A stretch of DNA of 64,000 nt, taken from Miltoncostaea sp963771025 (GTDB lineage Bacteria > Actinomycetota > Thermoleophilia > Miltoncostaeales > Miltoncostaeaceae). The position numbers were made by a program, and so were the translations under genes. This document shows, in pieces, positions 34,579-43,087 of the stretch. Position 1 is the stretch's first letter. Every line of letters starts with the position of its first letter. Below the pieces are notes generated by a model. It did not search any database and had not been told where the DNA came from. It saw only the letters and a list, made by a program, of their open reading frames with translations. Location of the stretch: the NCBI GenBank assembly GCA_963771025.1, contig CAVYRL010000001.1:806001-870000 (forward strand). Reading direction: 5' to 3'.

Positions 34579-35520
34579 ATGTTCACCCTCGATCAACTCC
34601 GCATGCTGGACGCCCTTGCGCGGCACGGCTCCGTGACCGAGGCCGCCCGGTCCCTCAGCTTCACCCAGCCCGCCGCGTCACGGCTGCTGGCACGGCTGCA
34701 GGCGGCCTGCGGCGTGGAGCTGGTGCGACGGCGCGGACGCGGTGTTGAGCTGACCGAGGCGGGCCTGCTGCTTGCCGAGCACGCCCACGCGGTCATGGGC
34801 CGCATCGCGGCCGCCGAGGCTGACGTGCTGCGTGTGCGCAGCGGCGCGGTGCGACCGGTGCGGGTGGCCGCCCTGTCGACGCTCCTGACGTCGCTCCTGC
34901 CCCGCGCCCTGGCGCTGCTGCCCGCTGACCAGCGCGCCGGCGTCGCGCTGGGGCACGCCGCCGACACCCACGCGGCCATCGCGGCGGTGGGATCCGGCGA
35001 GCTCGACGTGGCCGTCGTCTGGATCGACGAGGACAACGGGGCCGACACCGACGGACTGCACACGCGCCTGCTGCTGGTCGAGGACTGGGCGGTCGCCCTG
35101 GCGGTGGATCATCCGCTCGCCGCCGCGTCGAGGGTCCAACTGGAGGACCTGCGTGACGCCGCGTGGATCGCCGGCGCCCAGGCCGCTCGGGAGGCCGTCC
35201 TGGAGCGCGCGGCGGCCGCGGCGGGTTTCGTTCCCCGGGTCGTCGCGGCGCAGGGCGATCAAATGGCCGTTCAGGGCCTGGTGGCGGCCGGGGTGGGGGT
35301 GGCCCTTCTGCCCGCCACCACCCTCGCCGTGCTGCATCCGGGCGTCGTGCTGCGGCCCGTGACGCCGGTCCCCTCGCGCAGGCTGGTGACCGCCGTGCAC
35401 AACGATCCGAGCGCCGTCGCCGTGCGGCGAGACGCGTTGCTGGCGGCCCTGGAGGAGGCGAGCGCTCCGCAGCCGACCCCGTCCGCGGGGGGCGGGGGAG
35501 GGCCCGCGGCCCGGCGCTAG
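34579..35520 (+). CDS. LysR family transcriptional regulator
   Basis: The 313 aa protein starts with the LysR winged helix (FTLDQLRMLDALARHGSVTEAARSLSFTQPAASRLLARLQAACGV over residues 2-46), followed by a linker helix and a two-lobe periplasmic-binding-like effector domain (about 90-290). The C-terminus is a Gly/Pro-rich tail. LysR regulators usually control the divergent gene, here a methyltransferase, with an inverted repeat between them. The TAG stop is also the first half of the miaB -10 box (TAGACT). Confidence 0.9.
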   Translation: MFTLDQLRMLDALARHGSVTEAARSLSFTQPAASRLLARLQAACGVELVRRRGRGVELTEAGLLLAEHAHAVMGRIAAAEADVLRVRSGAVRPVRVAALSTLLTSLLPRALALLPADQRAGVALGHAADTHAAIAAVGSGELDVAVVWIDEDNGADTDGLHTRLLLVEDWAVALAVDHPLAAASRVQLEDLRDAAWIAGAQAAREAVLERAAAAAGFVPRVVAAQGDQMAVQGLVAAGVGVALLPATTLAVLHPGVVLRPVTPVPSRRLVTAVHNDPSAVAVRRDALLAALEEASAPQPTPSAGGGGGPAARR

Positions 35521-35523
35521 ACT
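35518..35523 (+). promoter_or_regulatory. -10 box of miaB (leaderless), overlapping the lysR stop
   Basis: TAGACT ends 7 bases before the miaB ATG. Its first three bases are the lysR stop codon. Confidence 0.55.
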
Positions 35524-35530
35524 GGCGCCG

Positions 35531-36868
35531 ATGCGGTACCACCTCACCACCTTCGGCTGCCAGATGAACGACCACGACTCCGAGCGGATGAAGGGCCTGC
35601 TCGAGGGTCTGGGCTACCACGAGGCCGACCGGCGCGACGACGCGGACCTGATCCTGTTCAACACCTGCACCATCCGTGGCAGCGCCGACGCGCGGTTCCT
35701 CGGCAACCTCGGTGACGCGAAGAGGGTCAAGCGGGAGCGGCCCGACGCGGTCGTGGCGGTGGGCGGCTGCTGGGCCCAGAGCCAGAAGGAGCAGGTGTTC
35801 CGGGAGTTCCCATTCGTGGACATCGCGTTCGGCCCCGGCGAGGTCTCCCGACTGGGCGAGCTGGTCGCGCGCGAGCGACTCGACGCGGTCGGCGCGTTCA
35901 GCTTCGACGGCGCCTTCTCGGGAAGCCTGCCCTCCAAGCGGGAGCGTCCCCACCAGGCATGGGTGCAGATCTCGGTGGGGTGCAACTGCGTGTGCGCCTA
36001 CTGCATCGTGCCCGCGGTGCGCGGACGCGAGCGCAGCCGGCCGTGGGCCGACGTGGTCGCCGAGGTCACGGCGCTCGCCGCCGACGGAGTGCGCGAGGTG
36101 ACCCTGCTGGGGCAGAACGTCAACTCGTACGGCCGCGACCTGCCGAAGGCCGAGCGGGCCACCTTCGCCGAGCTCCTGCGGTCGGTCGCGGAGGTCGATG
36201 GCATCGACCGCGTGCGGTACACCAGCCCGCATCCGAAGGACATGAAGGCCGACGTGATCGCCGCGATGGCCGAGTGCCCCGAGGTATGCGAGCACCTGCA
36301 CCTGCCGGCTCAGTCGGGCAGCACGCGGGTGCTCAAGGCGATGCGGCGCACCTACAGCCGCGAGCGCTACCTCGACCTGGTCGGCCGCCTGCGCGACGCG
36401 ATCCCCGACCTCTCGCTGACGTCGGACCTGATCGTGGGGTTCCCGGGCGAGACCGAGGCCGACTTCGCCGACACCCTGAGCCTTGTCGAGGAGGCCGCCT
36501 ACGACGGCGCGTACACCTTCCTCTACTCGCCTCGGCCCGGCACCGAGGCGGCCGGGAGCCTGGCCGACGACGTCGCGCCGGATGTCAAGCGCGAGCGCAT
36601 CGGGCGGCTGGTGGAGGCGGTGCAGCGCACCGCCGCCTCCCGGGCGGCGCGGTTCGTGGGCAGCACGCGCGAGGTACTCGTGGAGGGCCCCTCCCGCACC
36701 GATCCGTCGCGCCTGCGCGGCCGGTTGAGTCAGAACATCGCCGTCAACTTCGACGGCAGGGCCGTACCGGGCGAGATCACCCGCGTCACCATCGAGCGCG
36801 CGACCTCGACGACCCTCTCCGGCCGCCAGGTCGGGGCTCCCGCGCAGGCGGATCTCGTCCCCGCCTGA
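35531..36868 (+). CDS. miaB: tRNA-2-methylthio-N6-dimethylallyladenosine synthase
   Basis: MiaB is a radical-SAM methylthiotransferase that adds the methylthio group to i6A37 of tRNAs. The 445 aa protein has the N-terminal cluster domain (TFGCQMNDHDSERM, NTCTIRGSAD and GGCWAQ each supply one Cys), the radical SAM motif GCNCVCAYCIVP with CxxxCxxC plus an extra Cys in the loop, LLGQNVNSYG, and a C-terminal TRAM domain (about 375-435). The substrate is made by miaA, the next gene, 7 bases downstream. The ATG follows a -10 box by 7 bases. Confidence 0.96.
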   Translation: MRYHLTTFGCQMNDHDSERMKGLLEGLGYHEADRRDDADLILFNTCTIRGSADARFLGNLGDAKRVKRERPDAVVAVGGCWAQSQKEQVFREFPFVDIAFGPGEVSRLGELVARERLDAVGAFSFDGAFSGSLPSKRERPHQAWVQISVGCNCVCAYCIVPAVRGRERSRPWADVVAEVTALAADGVREVTLLGQNVNSYGRDLPKAERATFAELLRSVAEVDGIDRVRYTSPHPKDMKADVIAAMAECPEVCEHLHLPAQSGSTRVLKAMRRTYSRERYLDLVGRLRDAIPDLSLTSDLIVGFPGETEADFADTLSLVEEAAYDGAYTFLYSPRPGTEAAGSLADDVAPDVKRERIGRLVEAVQRTAASRAARFVGSTREVLVEGPSRTDPSRLRGRLSQNIAVNFDGRAVPGEITRVTIERATSTTLSGRQVGAPAQADLVPA

Positions 36869-36875
36869 GGTCCTG

Positions 36876-37799
36876 GTGGTCGCCGGGCCGACGGCGTCCG
36901 GCAAGAGCGCCCTGGCCCACGCCGCGGCGCTCGAGCTGGGGGGCGAGATCGTCGTCGCCGATCCCTTCCAGCGCTACCGGGGCCTCGAGATCGCGGCGGA
37001 CAGCCCGAGCGCGCACGAGCGGGCGGAGGTGCCCTACCACGCCGTCGGCGACCTCGCGCTGACCGAGCGCTCCACGGCGGCGGGTTTCGCGCGCCTGGCT
37101 CATCGGGCGATCGACGACGCCATCGCCCGCGGGCGCGTGCCCGTGGTGAGCGGCGGCACCGGCCTCTACGTGCGGGCGGCGATCGCCAGCCTGGCCTTCC
37201 CCGAGGATGCGGACCCCGAGGTGCGCGCCTGGGCGGAGGAGCTGGTGCGGCGGGATCCGGCGGCAGCCCTCGCCGAGCTCCGCTCTCGCGACGCCGTGGC
37301 GGCCGACCGGGTGGACGCCGCCAACCCCCGTCGGCTTGCGCGCGCCCTGGAGATCGCCGCGACCGGGGGCGGAGGAGGGCCGCGAGGCGCGCTGTGGTCG
37401 CCGGACGCGCGCCGCCCCACCCTGCTGCTCGGGCTCTCGCGGCCGCGCGCGGAGCTCGACAGGCGGATCGCGGCACGCGTGGAGCGGGAGCTCGCCGACG
37501 GGCTGGTGGCCGAGCTGACGGCGGCCATGGCGACCCCCGGCGTCTCGCGCGAGGCGCTGCAGGTGATCGGCGCGCGGGAGGTGGCCGCGATGGCCGCGGG
37601 TCAGCTGGCCGCCGCCGACCTGCCCGGTCGGCTGGCGGCGCGCACCCGCCGGCTGGCGCGCAAGCAGCTGACCTGGCTGCGCAAGACGCCGGACGTGGTG
37701 AGCGTGGACATCGGGGACGCGCCCGCCGAGACGGCTCTGCCACGCGTGCTGGCCCTGTGGCGGGGCGGCGGCGGCGATCCGGTACCCTCCCCTGGATGA
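36876..37799 (+). CDS. miaA: tRNA dimethylallyltransferase
   Basis: MiaA transfers a dimethylallyl group to A37 of tRNAs reading UNN codons, making the substrate for MiaB. The P-loop GPTASGKSALAHAAALEL is at the very start, followed by VVADPFQRYRGLEIA (catalytic Asp), the EVPYHAVGD motif and VVSGGTGLYVRAAI. The 307 aa from GTG 36876 leave only four residues before the P-loop, cutting the first beta strand. The frame continues upstream through SSPPEVLVVAG, so a nonstandard start (CTG 36873 or ATC 36852) is plausible. The stop overlaps the dapF ATG. Confidence 0.92.
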   Translation: MVAGPTASGKSALAHAAALELGGEIVVADPFQRYRGLEIAADSPSAHERAEVPYHAVGDLALTERSTAAGFARLAHRAIDDAIARGRVPVVSGGTGLYVRAAIASLAFPEDADPEVRAWAEELVRRDPAAALAELRSRDAVAADRVDAANPRRLARALEIAATGGGGGPRGALWSPDARRPTLLLGLSRPRAELDRRIAARVERELADGLVAELTAAMATPGVSREALQVIGAREVAAMAAGQLAAADLPGRLAARTRRLARKQLTWLRKTPDVVSVDIGDAPAETALPRVLALWRGGGGDPVPSPG

Positions 37800-38602
37800 G
37801 ATTCGCCAAGTGGCAGGGGCTCGGTAACCACTACCTGGTGGTCGACCGCGAGGCGTGGCCGATCCGTCTCACGCCGGAGCGGGCCCGGCGCATCTGCGAC
37901 CCCAACTTCGGCGTCGGCGGCGACGGCGTACTCGAGGTGTCCGACGATGGCGGCGTGCCGCGCATGACGGTGTGGAACCCCGACGGGAGCCAGGCCGAGA
38001 ACTGTGGCAACGGCATCCGGATGGTGGCGCGCTATCTCGAGGCCGAGGGGCGGCTTCCCGCCGACGGCCGCGTCCTGACCGGTGCCGGCCCCGTGACCGT
38101 TCGGCCCCTGCCGGGCGGCCGGGTCGAGGTGGAGATGGGCCGCGCGCGTTTTCCCGCCGGTGAGGCGCGCGAGCAGCTGAGCGGCGACGGCTGGGCCGTC
38201 GAGCTCGCCGAGGTCTCGATGGGCAACCCCCACGCGATCATCGAGCACCCCGCGCCCGACGACGTGGTGCGGGCGCTCGGGCCGGCGATCGAGATCGACC
38301 CCCGGTTCCCCGAGCGCACCAACGTGGAGTTCGTGCGGGCCGAGGGGCCGTCCGAGCTGACCATGCGCGTCTGGGAGCGCGGAGCGGGGGAGACCCTGGC
38401 GTGTGGCACCGGCGCCTGCGCCGCCGCGGTGGCGGCGGTGCGACTCGGGGGCCTCACGAGCCCCGTCACGGTGCATCTTGCAGGCGGCGATCTCGAGATC
38501 GCCGTGGACGACGACCTCGAGGTGACGATGACCGGTCCGGCTCAGGAGATCTACCGCGGGGAGCTCTCCGCGGATCTGACGCGCGCGCTGGAGGAGCTCT
38601 GA
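37796..38602 (+). CDS. dapF: Diaminopimelate epimerase
   Basis: DapF converts LL-DAP to meso-DAP, the form used in peptidoglycan and for lysine. The 268 aa protein has two mirror domains. The two catalytic Cys are Cys70 (ENCGNGIRM) and Cys203 (LACGTGACAA). FAKWQGLGNHYLVVD at the start and VSMGNPHAI are family marks. The ATG overlaps the miaA stop (ATGA), and the stop overlaps a CTG that appears to start dapL. DapF therefore feeds on the product of the next gene. Confidence 0.96.
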   Translation: MRFAKWQGLGNHYLVVDREAWPIRLTPERARRICDPNFGVGGDGVLEVSDDGGVPRMTVWNPDGSQAENCGNGIRMVARYLEAEGRLPADGRVLTGAGPVTVRPLPGGRVEVEMGRARFPAGEAREQLSGDGWAVELAEVSMGNPHAIIEHPAPDDVVRALGPAIEIDPRFPERTNVEFVRAEGPSELTMRVWERGAGETLACGTGACAAAVAAVRLGGLTSPVTVHLAGGDLEIAVDDDLEVTMTGPAQEIYRGELSADLTRALEEL

Positions 38603-39774
38603 GCGCCACCAGGCCCGTCGGCGCCGAACGGCTCCGGCGGCTCCCCCCGTACCTCTTCGCCCAGATCGAGCAGAAGATCGCGGCCAAGCGCGCCGAGGGG
38701 GTGGACATCATCTCCCTGGGCATCGGAGACCCCGACACGCCCACACCCGGCCTGGTGGTCAACGTGATGCGCGATCAGGTGGCCCGCCCCGACACGCACC
38801 AGTACCCGTCCAACCGGGGTCAACAGAGCTACCGCGACGCCGTCGCGGAGTTCTACGACGCGCGTTTCGGCGTCACGCTCGATCCGGGGACGCAGATCAT
38901 CCCGGCGTTGGGGGCGAAGGAGGCCGTTGCGAACGTCAACCTGGCCTTCCTCGACCCCGGCGACGTGGCCCTGGCGAGCGACCCGGGCTACCCGGTCTAC
39001 ACCACGGGTCCGCTGCTGGCGGGGGCCGAGCCGGTGGCGATGCCGCTGCTCGCGGAGCTCGGGTTCCAGCCCGACCTCGAGGCGATCCCGGCCGACGTGG
39101 CCGCCCGCGCCCGCATCCTCTTCATCAACTACCCCAACAACCCCACGGGCGGGGTGATCGACGACGACTTCTTCGCCCGGGTGGTCGCGTTCGCGCGACG
39201 GCACGACATCATCGTCGTCCACGACAACGCCTACTCCGAGATCACGTACGACGGCTACCGGGCGCCCTCGTTCCTGGAGACTCCGGGCGCGATCGACGTC
39301 GGCATCGAGATCTTCTCGCTCTCGAAGACGTACAACATGACCGGCTGGCGGGCGGGCGCCGTGGTGGGCAACTCCGATCTGGTGGGCGCCTACTGGCAGC
39401 TCAAGACGAACATCGACAGCGGCATGTTCGAGGCCCTGCAGGAGGCCGCCGCGGCCGCCCTGCGCTCGGACCAGAGCTCGGTCGCCGAGATGTGCGCCAT
39501 CTACCAGCGCCGCCGCGACGTGCTGGTGGGCGCGCTCCGGCGCATCGGCCTCCGGGTCAACCCTCCCAAGGGCGCCATCTACGTCTGGGCGCGGGTGCCC
39601 GACGGCGAGACCTCGGCGTCGTTCACCGAGAAGGTGCTCGAGGAGGCTGCCGTCGTGATCTCGCCCGGCGCGGCCTACGGGCCGAGCGGCGAGGGCTTCG
39701 TGCGCATGAGCCTGACGGTGCCGGACGAGCGCCTCAACGAGGCCGCCGACCGCATCGCCTCGCTCGTCGGGTAG
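38599..39774 (+). CDS. dapL: LL-diaminopimelate aminotransferase (DapL-type)
   Basis: This 391 aa class I aminotransferase uses PLP. The Schiff-base Lys243 is in FSLSKTYNMTGWRAG, NPTG is at 181-184, and GIGDPDTPTP and RLPPYLFAQIEQKI are typical of LL-DAP aminotransferases, which make LL-DAP directly from tetrahydrodipicolinate. Its place right after dapF supports that role; another aminotransferase activity cannot be excluded. The start is unusual: CTG 38599 overlaps the dapF stop (CTGA) and gives a normal N-terminus. No ATG, GTG or TTG lies nearby; the next one, GTG 38701, would remove 34 conserved residues. The TAG stop overlaps the GTG of dut. Confidence 0.88.
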   Translation: MSATRPVGAERLRRLPPYLFAQIEQKIAAKRAEGVDIISLGIGDPDTPTPGLVVNVMRDQVARPDTHQYPSNRGQQSYRDAVAEFYDARFGVTLDPGTQIIPALGAKEAVANVNLAFLDPGDVALASDPGYPVYTTGPLLAGAEPVAMPLLAELGFQPDLEAIPADVAARARILFINYPNNPTGGVIDDDFFARVVAFARRHDIIVVHDNAYSEITYDGYRAPSFLETPGAIDVGIEIFSLSKTYNMTGWRAGAVVGNSDLVGAYWQLKTNIDSGMFEALQEAAAAALRSDQSSVAEMCAIYQRRRDVLVGALRRIGLRVNPPKGAIYVWARVPDGETSASFTEKVLEEAAVVISPGAAYGPSGEGFVRMSLTVPDERLNEAADRIASLVG

Positions 39775-40223
39775 TGCCGGAGCCCGCCCTCGCCGTCCAC
39801 CGCCTCCGTCCGGAGGCGGTGGTCCCGACCCGCGCGCACCCCGGTGACGCCGGGCTCGACCTGGTGGCGGTCGAGGAGTGCCGGATGGCTCCGGGCGAGC
39901 GGGTGGCCGTGCCCACCGGCCTCGCGATCGCCATCCCGGTGGGGTTCGCGGGGCTGGTGCTGCCCCGGTCCGGCCTGGCGCGGCGCCACGGCCTGACCCT
40001 GACCAACTCCCCGGGGCTGATCGACGCGGGCTACCGCGGCGAGCTCACCGTGCTGATGGTCAACCTCGGCCAGGAGCCGTACACCGTCCGCGCCGGCGAC
40101 CGCGTCGCCCAGCTCGTGATCACACCGGTATCGCGCGCCGCCGCGGTCGAGGTCGATGCCCTGCCGGAGTCGGACGGGCGCGGCGAGGGCGGCTTCGGCT
40201 CGACCGGGGGCGTCGGCCCCTAA
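39774..40223 (+). CDS. dut: dUTP diphosphatase
   Basis: dUTPase hydrolyses dUTP to dUMP, keeping uracil out of DNA. The 149 aa trimeric-type enzyme shows all five motifs: AHPGDAGLDLVA (1, with the catalytic Asp region), PRSGLARRHGL (2), GLIDAGYRGELTVLMVNL (3), RAGDRVAQLVI (4) and the C-terminal GGFGSTGG (5). The GTG overlaps the dapL stop (TAGTG). It is the last gene of the miaB-dut run and overlaps the convergent gatD by 4 bases. Confidence 0.95.
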   Translation: MPEPALAVHRLRPEAVVPTRAHPGDAGLDLVAVEECRMAPGERVAVPTGLAIAIPVGFAGLVLPRSGLARRHGLTLTNSPGLIDAGYRGELTVLMVNLGQEPYTVRAGDRVAQLVITPVSRAAAVEVDALPESDGRGEGGFGSTGGVGP

Positions 40224-40963
40224 CGTCGGGCGCGGGCGATGGCCACCGCGTGGGCGGTGTCCTCCAGGGAGTCGTCGAGCGGCTCCAGTGCGACGGGCGC
40301 GCCGGTGAGGTGAGCCAGGGCCCATCCGATCACGGTATCCGCGATCCAGGGGTTCTTCGGCAGCAGCGGACCGTGCAGATAGGTGCCGATCACCCGCCCG
40401 GTCACGCCTCCCTCGAACCCGTCCTCGTCGTTGTTGCCGTGTCCGCTGATCACCCGCCCGAGCGGGCGCGAGCGGGGCCCCAGGTGCGTGCGCCCTGCGT
40501 GATTCTCGAAGCCGACGACGGTGCGGCGCTGCCCGTCGAGATCGGCCTCGATCACCAGGTTGCCGATCAGGCGCGTCGGCCCGGCGACGGTGTCCAGATC
40601 GAGGATCCCGATGCCGGGCATCCGCGACCCGTCGATGCCCGTGTAGCCGTGCCCCGCGAGCTGGAAGCCCCCGCAGACGGCCAGACCGGCGGCGCCGTCC
40701 GTCACGGCCGCGCGCAGGGCGGCGCCCTTGGTCAGGGCCAGGTCCTCGGCCACGACGGCCTGGTCGCGGTCCTGCCCGCCGCCCAGATAGAAGAGGTCGT
40801 GATCTCCCGGCCTGACCGCGTCGCCGATGCCGATCTCGGTCACCTCCAGGCGATGCCCGCGCCACGCCAGCCGGCGCTCCAGCACCGCGATGTTGCCGCG
40901 GTCCGCGTAGATGTTCATCTCGCCCGGATACAGGTGCCCCAGGCGCAGGGCGAGCCCGCTCAC
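40220..40963 (-). CDS. gatD: Lipid II isoglutaminyl synthase, glutamine amidotransferase subunit GatD
   Basis: GatD releases ammonia from glutamine for MurT, which amidates the D-Glu of lipid II. The 247 aa protein is a class I glutamine amidotransferase of the CobB/CobQ type. It shows LYPGEMNIYADRGN near the start, FYLGGGQDRDQ, the nucleophile Cys97 in AVCGGFQLAGHGY and the catalytic His197 in TYLHGPLLPKNP. Length fits Staphylococcus GatD. GTG 40963 overlaps the stop of the methyltransferase gene (GTGA). The murT gene is one gene upstream in the same operon. Confidence 0.93.
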   Translation of the reverse strand: MSGLALRLGHLYPGEMNIYADRGNIAVLERRLAWRGHRLEVTEIGIGDAVRPGDHDLFYLGGGQDRDQAVVAEDLALTKGAALRAAVTDGAAGLAVCGGFQLAGHGYTGIDGSRMPGIGILDLDTVAGPTRLIGNLVIEADLDGQRRTVVGFENHAGRTHLGPRSRPLGRVISGHGNNDEDGFEGGVTGRVIGTYLHGPLLPKNPWIADTVIGWALAHLTGAPVALEPLDDSLEDTAHAVAIARARR

Positions 40964-41724
40964 GCGGCTGCCCGGCAGCGGTGCACCTGGCGCTCGGCCG
41001 CATCGTCCAGCGGGGAGCCCTCGAAGTCGCCCGAGACCGCGATCTGCTCCAGCCCGGCGTCCGCGAGCAGCTCGGCGAGCTCGGCGGGCGTGAACAGATG
41101 CACGCGGTGGTGACGAAGGGTCTCGCCGGTGTCCCGGCCGTCGACCCGGCGCGTGACGCGGATCGTGAACTCGAGCGTCTGGGTGGCCGGATCCCAGCTG
41201 TCGTACCAGGCCGAATGGACCAGCAGGGAGCCGTCCGGCTCGCGGTGGCGTCCGCTCGGGCGCTCGAGGCCCATGGTGTCGCGGATCTCGTCCACGTCTG
41301 GGAGCGCGACGTCGAAGATGAACTCGCCACCCTCGGCGAGATGCTCCCGGACGCGGCGCAGGCATGCGGCGCGATCCGCGGGCTCCGTGAGCACCTGGAG
41401 GGTGTTCATGGCCACGATGACCAGCCGGAACGCGGGATCGAGGGTGAACGACTGCAGCTCGCCCACCACGGTGTGGACGCGCGCGTCGATCTCGGGGGCC
41501 TCGCCCGCCAGCTCGACGCGGATCTGCGCCAGCATCTCCGGGGAGCGGTCGACGGCCCACACCTCCGCGCCATCGCGCGCCAGCGGGATCGCGACACGCC
41601 CGGCCGCGGCGCCCAGATCCAGCACCGGAGAGCCCAGCCGCGCGGCCGACGCGCGCCAGTAGCCGAGATCCTGGGTGTAGTGGGCGTGCTCGGCCGCGAA
41701 GCGGCGCGCCTCGTCATCGTTCAC
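40960..41724 (-). CDS. SAM-dependent methyltransferase between murT and gatD
   Basis: This 254 aa class I methyltransferase has motif I VLDLGAAAGRVAIPLA (about 35-50), the AVDRSPEML loop and LVIVAMNTLQVL (motif II), then a C-terminal beta region with FTIRVTRRVDG and LFTPAELAELLADAGL. It lies inside the rpiA-murT-gatD operon: its GTG at 41724 overlaps the last 11 bases of murT and its stop overlaps gatD. GTG 41748 is an alternative start. The target is unknown; a peptidoglycan precursor or cell-wall related molecule is a guess from context only. Confidence 0.8.
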   Translation of the reverse strand: MNDDEARRFAAEHAHYTQDLGYWRASAARLGSPVLDLGAAAGRVAIPLARDGAEVWAVDRSPEMLAQIRVELAGEAPEIDARVHTVVGELQSFTLDPAFRLVIVAMNTLQVLTEPADRAACLRRVREHLAEGGEFIFDVALPDVDEIRDTMGLERPSGRHREPDGSLLVHSAWYDSWDPATQTLEFTIRVTRRVDGRDTGETLRHHRVHLFTPAELAELLADAGLEQIAVSGDFEGSPLDDAAERQVHRCRAAA

Positions 41725-43087
41725 GCCAGAACGCCTCCGCCGCGCCACGGCTCACCAGCAGCTCGCGAAGGCCGAGCATCGCCGTGTAGGTCGGCAGCAC
41801 GTAGAGCGTGCCGCCGACCGGTGTCGCGGTGACGGCCCGGTCGAGTGCGGTCTCGGGATCGGCGATCACCGTCATGCGCTCCGAGGGCAGCCCCGAGTAG
41901 CGCATCCGCAGGGCGAGGTCGTACGCGCGGTCACCGGTCAGGGTGAGCGATGCGCACCGCTCCAGAAGGCGCTCGTAGTCGACGTCCCAGATCCACGACA
42001 CGTCGTGGCCGTCGGCGGTGCGGTCGTTGAGGGCGATCAGCAGGTGGGCCGGCTCGGGATCGAGCAGCACCGTGCGCACGGTCTCGTTGGCCCCGGTCGG
42101 GTTCTTGGCCAGCAGCAGCACCAACTGGCGCCCCTGCAGGGTCACCCGCTCACCACGGCCGAATGCCGCCGGGCTGCGGGCGAGGCCGCGGGCGATCGCC
42201 TCGGTGCCGATCCCCATGGCAAGGGCGGCCGCGGTCGCCGCGGTGGCGTTGTAGGCATTGTGGAGCCCCGGCAACGCGAGCTCCGCGTCGACCGGCCCCT
42301 GCGGCGTCTCGATGTGGACCCGGAGGCCGTGCGCGCCGAGCGTCTGGACCCGGGTGGCCCGCACGTCCGGCACCGGCCGCGCGAGGCCGCAGCTCTCGCA
42401 GCGCCAGTGCCCCAGGTGTCCGAGCGTGACCAGGTCATAGACGAGCGGCTCGGCGCAATTGCGGCAGCGTGTGGAGTCGGCGGCGTGGGGCAGCGCGGCA
42501 AGCCCGACCGACGGGTCATCGATGCCGAAGGTGAGCACGCCGTCGCGGCCCACGCCGAGCGCGGCGATCGCCGGGTCGTCGGCGTTGAGCACGGCCGTGG
42601 CGCCGGTCGGGAGCCCGGCGACCATCGTCGCCCACAGGCCGGCCAGATGCTCCAGCTCCCCATAGCGGTCCAGCTGGTCGCGGAAGAGGTTCATCAGCAC
42701 CAGGACCCGGGGCTCGAGCTGCCGCACCACCTCCGCCAGCGCGGCCTCGTCCACCTCGAAGAGGCCGGCCTCGGGCATGGGCCGGCGGCCGCGGGCCTCG
42801 AGCAGCGCGGTCGCGACCCCGGACCCCAGGTTCGCGCCGGAGCTGTTGGCGACGAGGCGCCAGCCCTGCTCGCGGGCGCAGGAGGCCACCAGACGCGAGG
42901 TGGTCGTCTTGCCGTTGGTGGCCGAGATCACGGTCGTGCCGCGGGGCAGCGCGCGCCCCAGCTCGGCGAGCGCGTTGGGCCTCATGCGCAGCAGCAGGCG
43001 GCCCGGAAGGGTGGTCCCCCCGCCCCGTCCCAGCGATCGCGAGAGCCGGCCCGCGGCACGGGCGATGGTCAGCGAGGCGGCGGGCAC
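41714..43087 (-). CDS. murT: Lipid II isoglutaminyl synthase, ligase subunit MurT
   Basis: MurT is a Mur-ligase relative that, with GatD, turns the D-Glu of lipid II into D-isoglutamine. The 457 aa protein has the ATP-binding ATNGKTTTSR (about 57-65), NLFRDQLDRYGELEHL, LNADDP and a four-Cys zinc ribbon (Cys208, Cys211, Cys230, Cys233) inserted in the central domain, as in Staphylococcus and Streptococcus MurT. The C-terminal DUF1727 domain carries LLLAKNPTGANE. GTG 43087 is the natural start and lies 19 bases inside rpiA. The operon reads rpiA-murT-methyltransferase-gatD. Confidence 0.94.
   Translation of the reverse strand: MPAASLTIARAAGRLSRSLGRGGGTTLPGRLLLRMRPNALAELGRALPRGTTVISATNGKTTTSRLVASCAREQGWRLVANSSGANLGSGVATALLEARGRRPMPEAGLFEVDEAALAEVVRQLEPRVLVLMNLFRDQLDRYGELEHLAGLWATMVAGLPTGATAVLNADDPAIAALGVGRDGVLTFGIDDPSVGLAALPHAADSTRCRNCAEPLVYDLVTLGHLGHWRCESCGLARPVPDVRATRVQTLGAHGLRVHIETPQGPVDAELALPGLHNAYNATAATAAALAMGIGTEAIARGLARSPAAFGRGERVTLQGRQLVLLLAKNPTGANETVRTVLLDPEPAHLLIALNDRTADGHDVSWIWDVDYERLLERCASLTLTGDRAYDLALRMRYSGLPSERMTVIADPETALDRAVTATPVGGTLYVLPTYTAMLGLRELLVSRGAAEAFWRER

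Noticed and set aside
33795..34748. Plus-strand frame opposite the methyltransferase and into lysR
   Set aside because: It crosses a divergent promoter region and has no motif, while the minus-strand methyltransferase has motif I.
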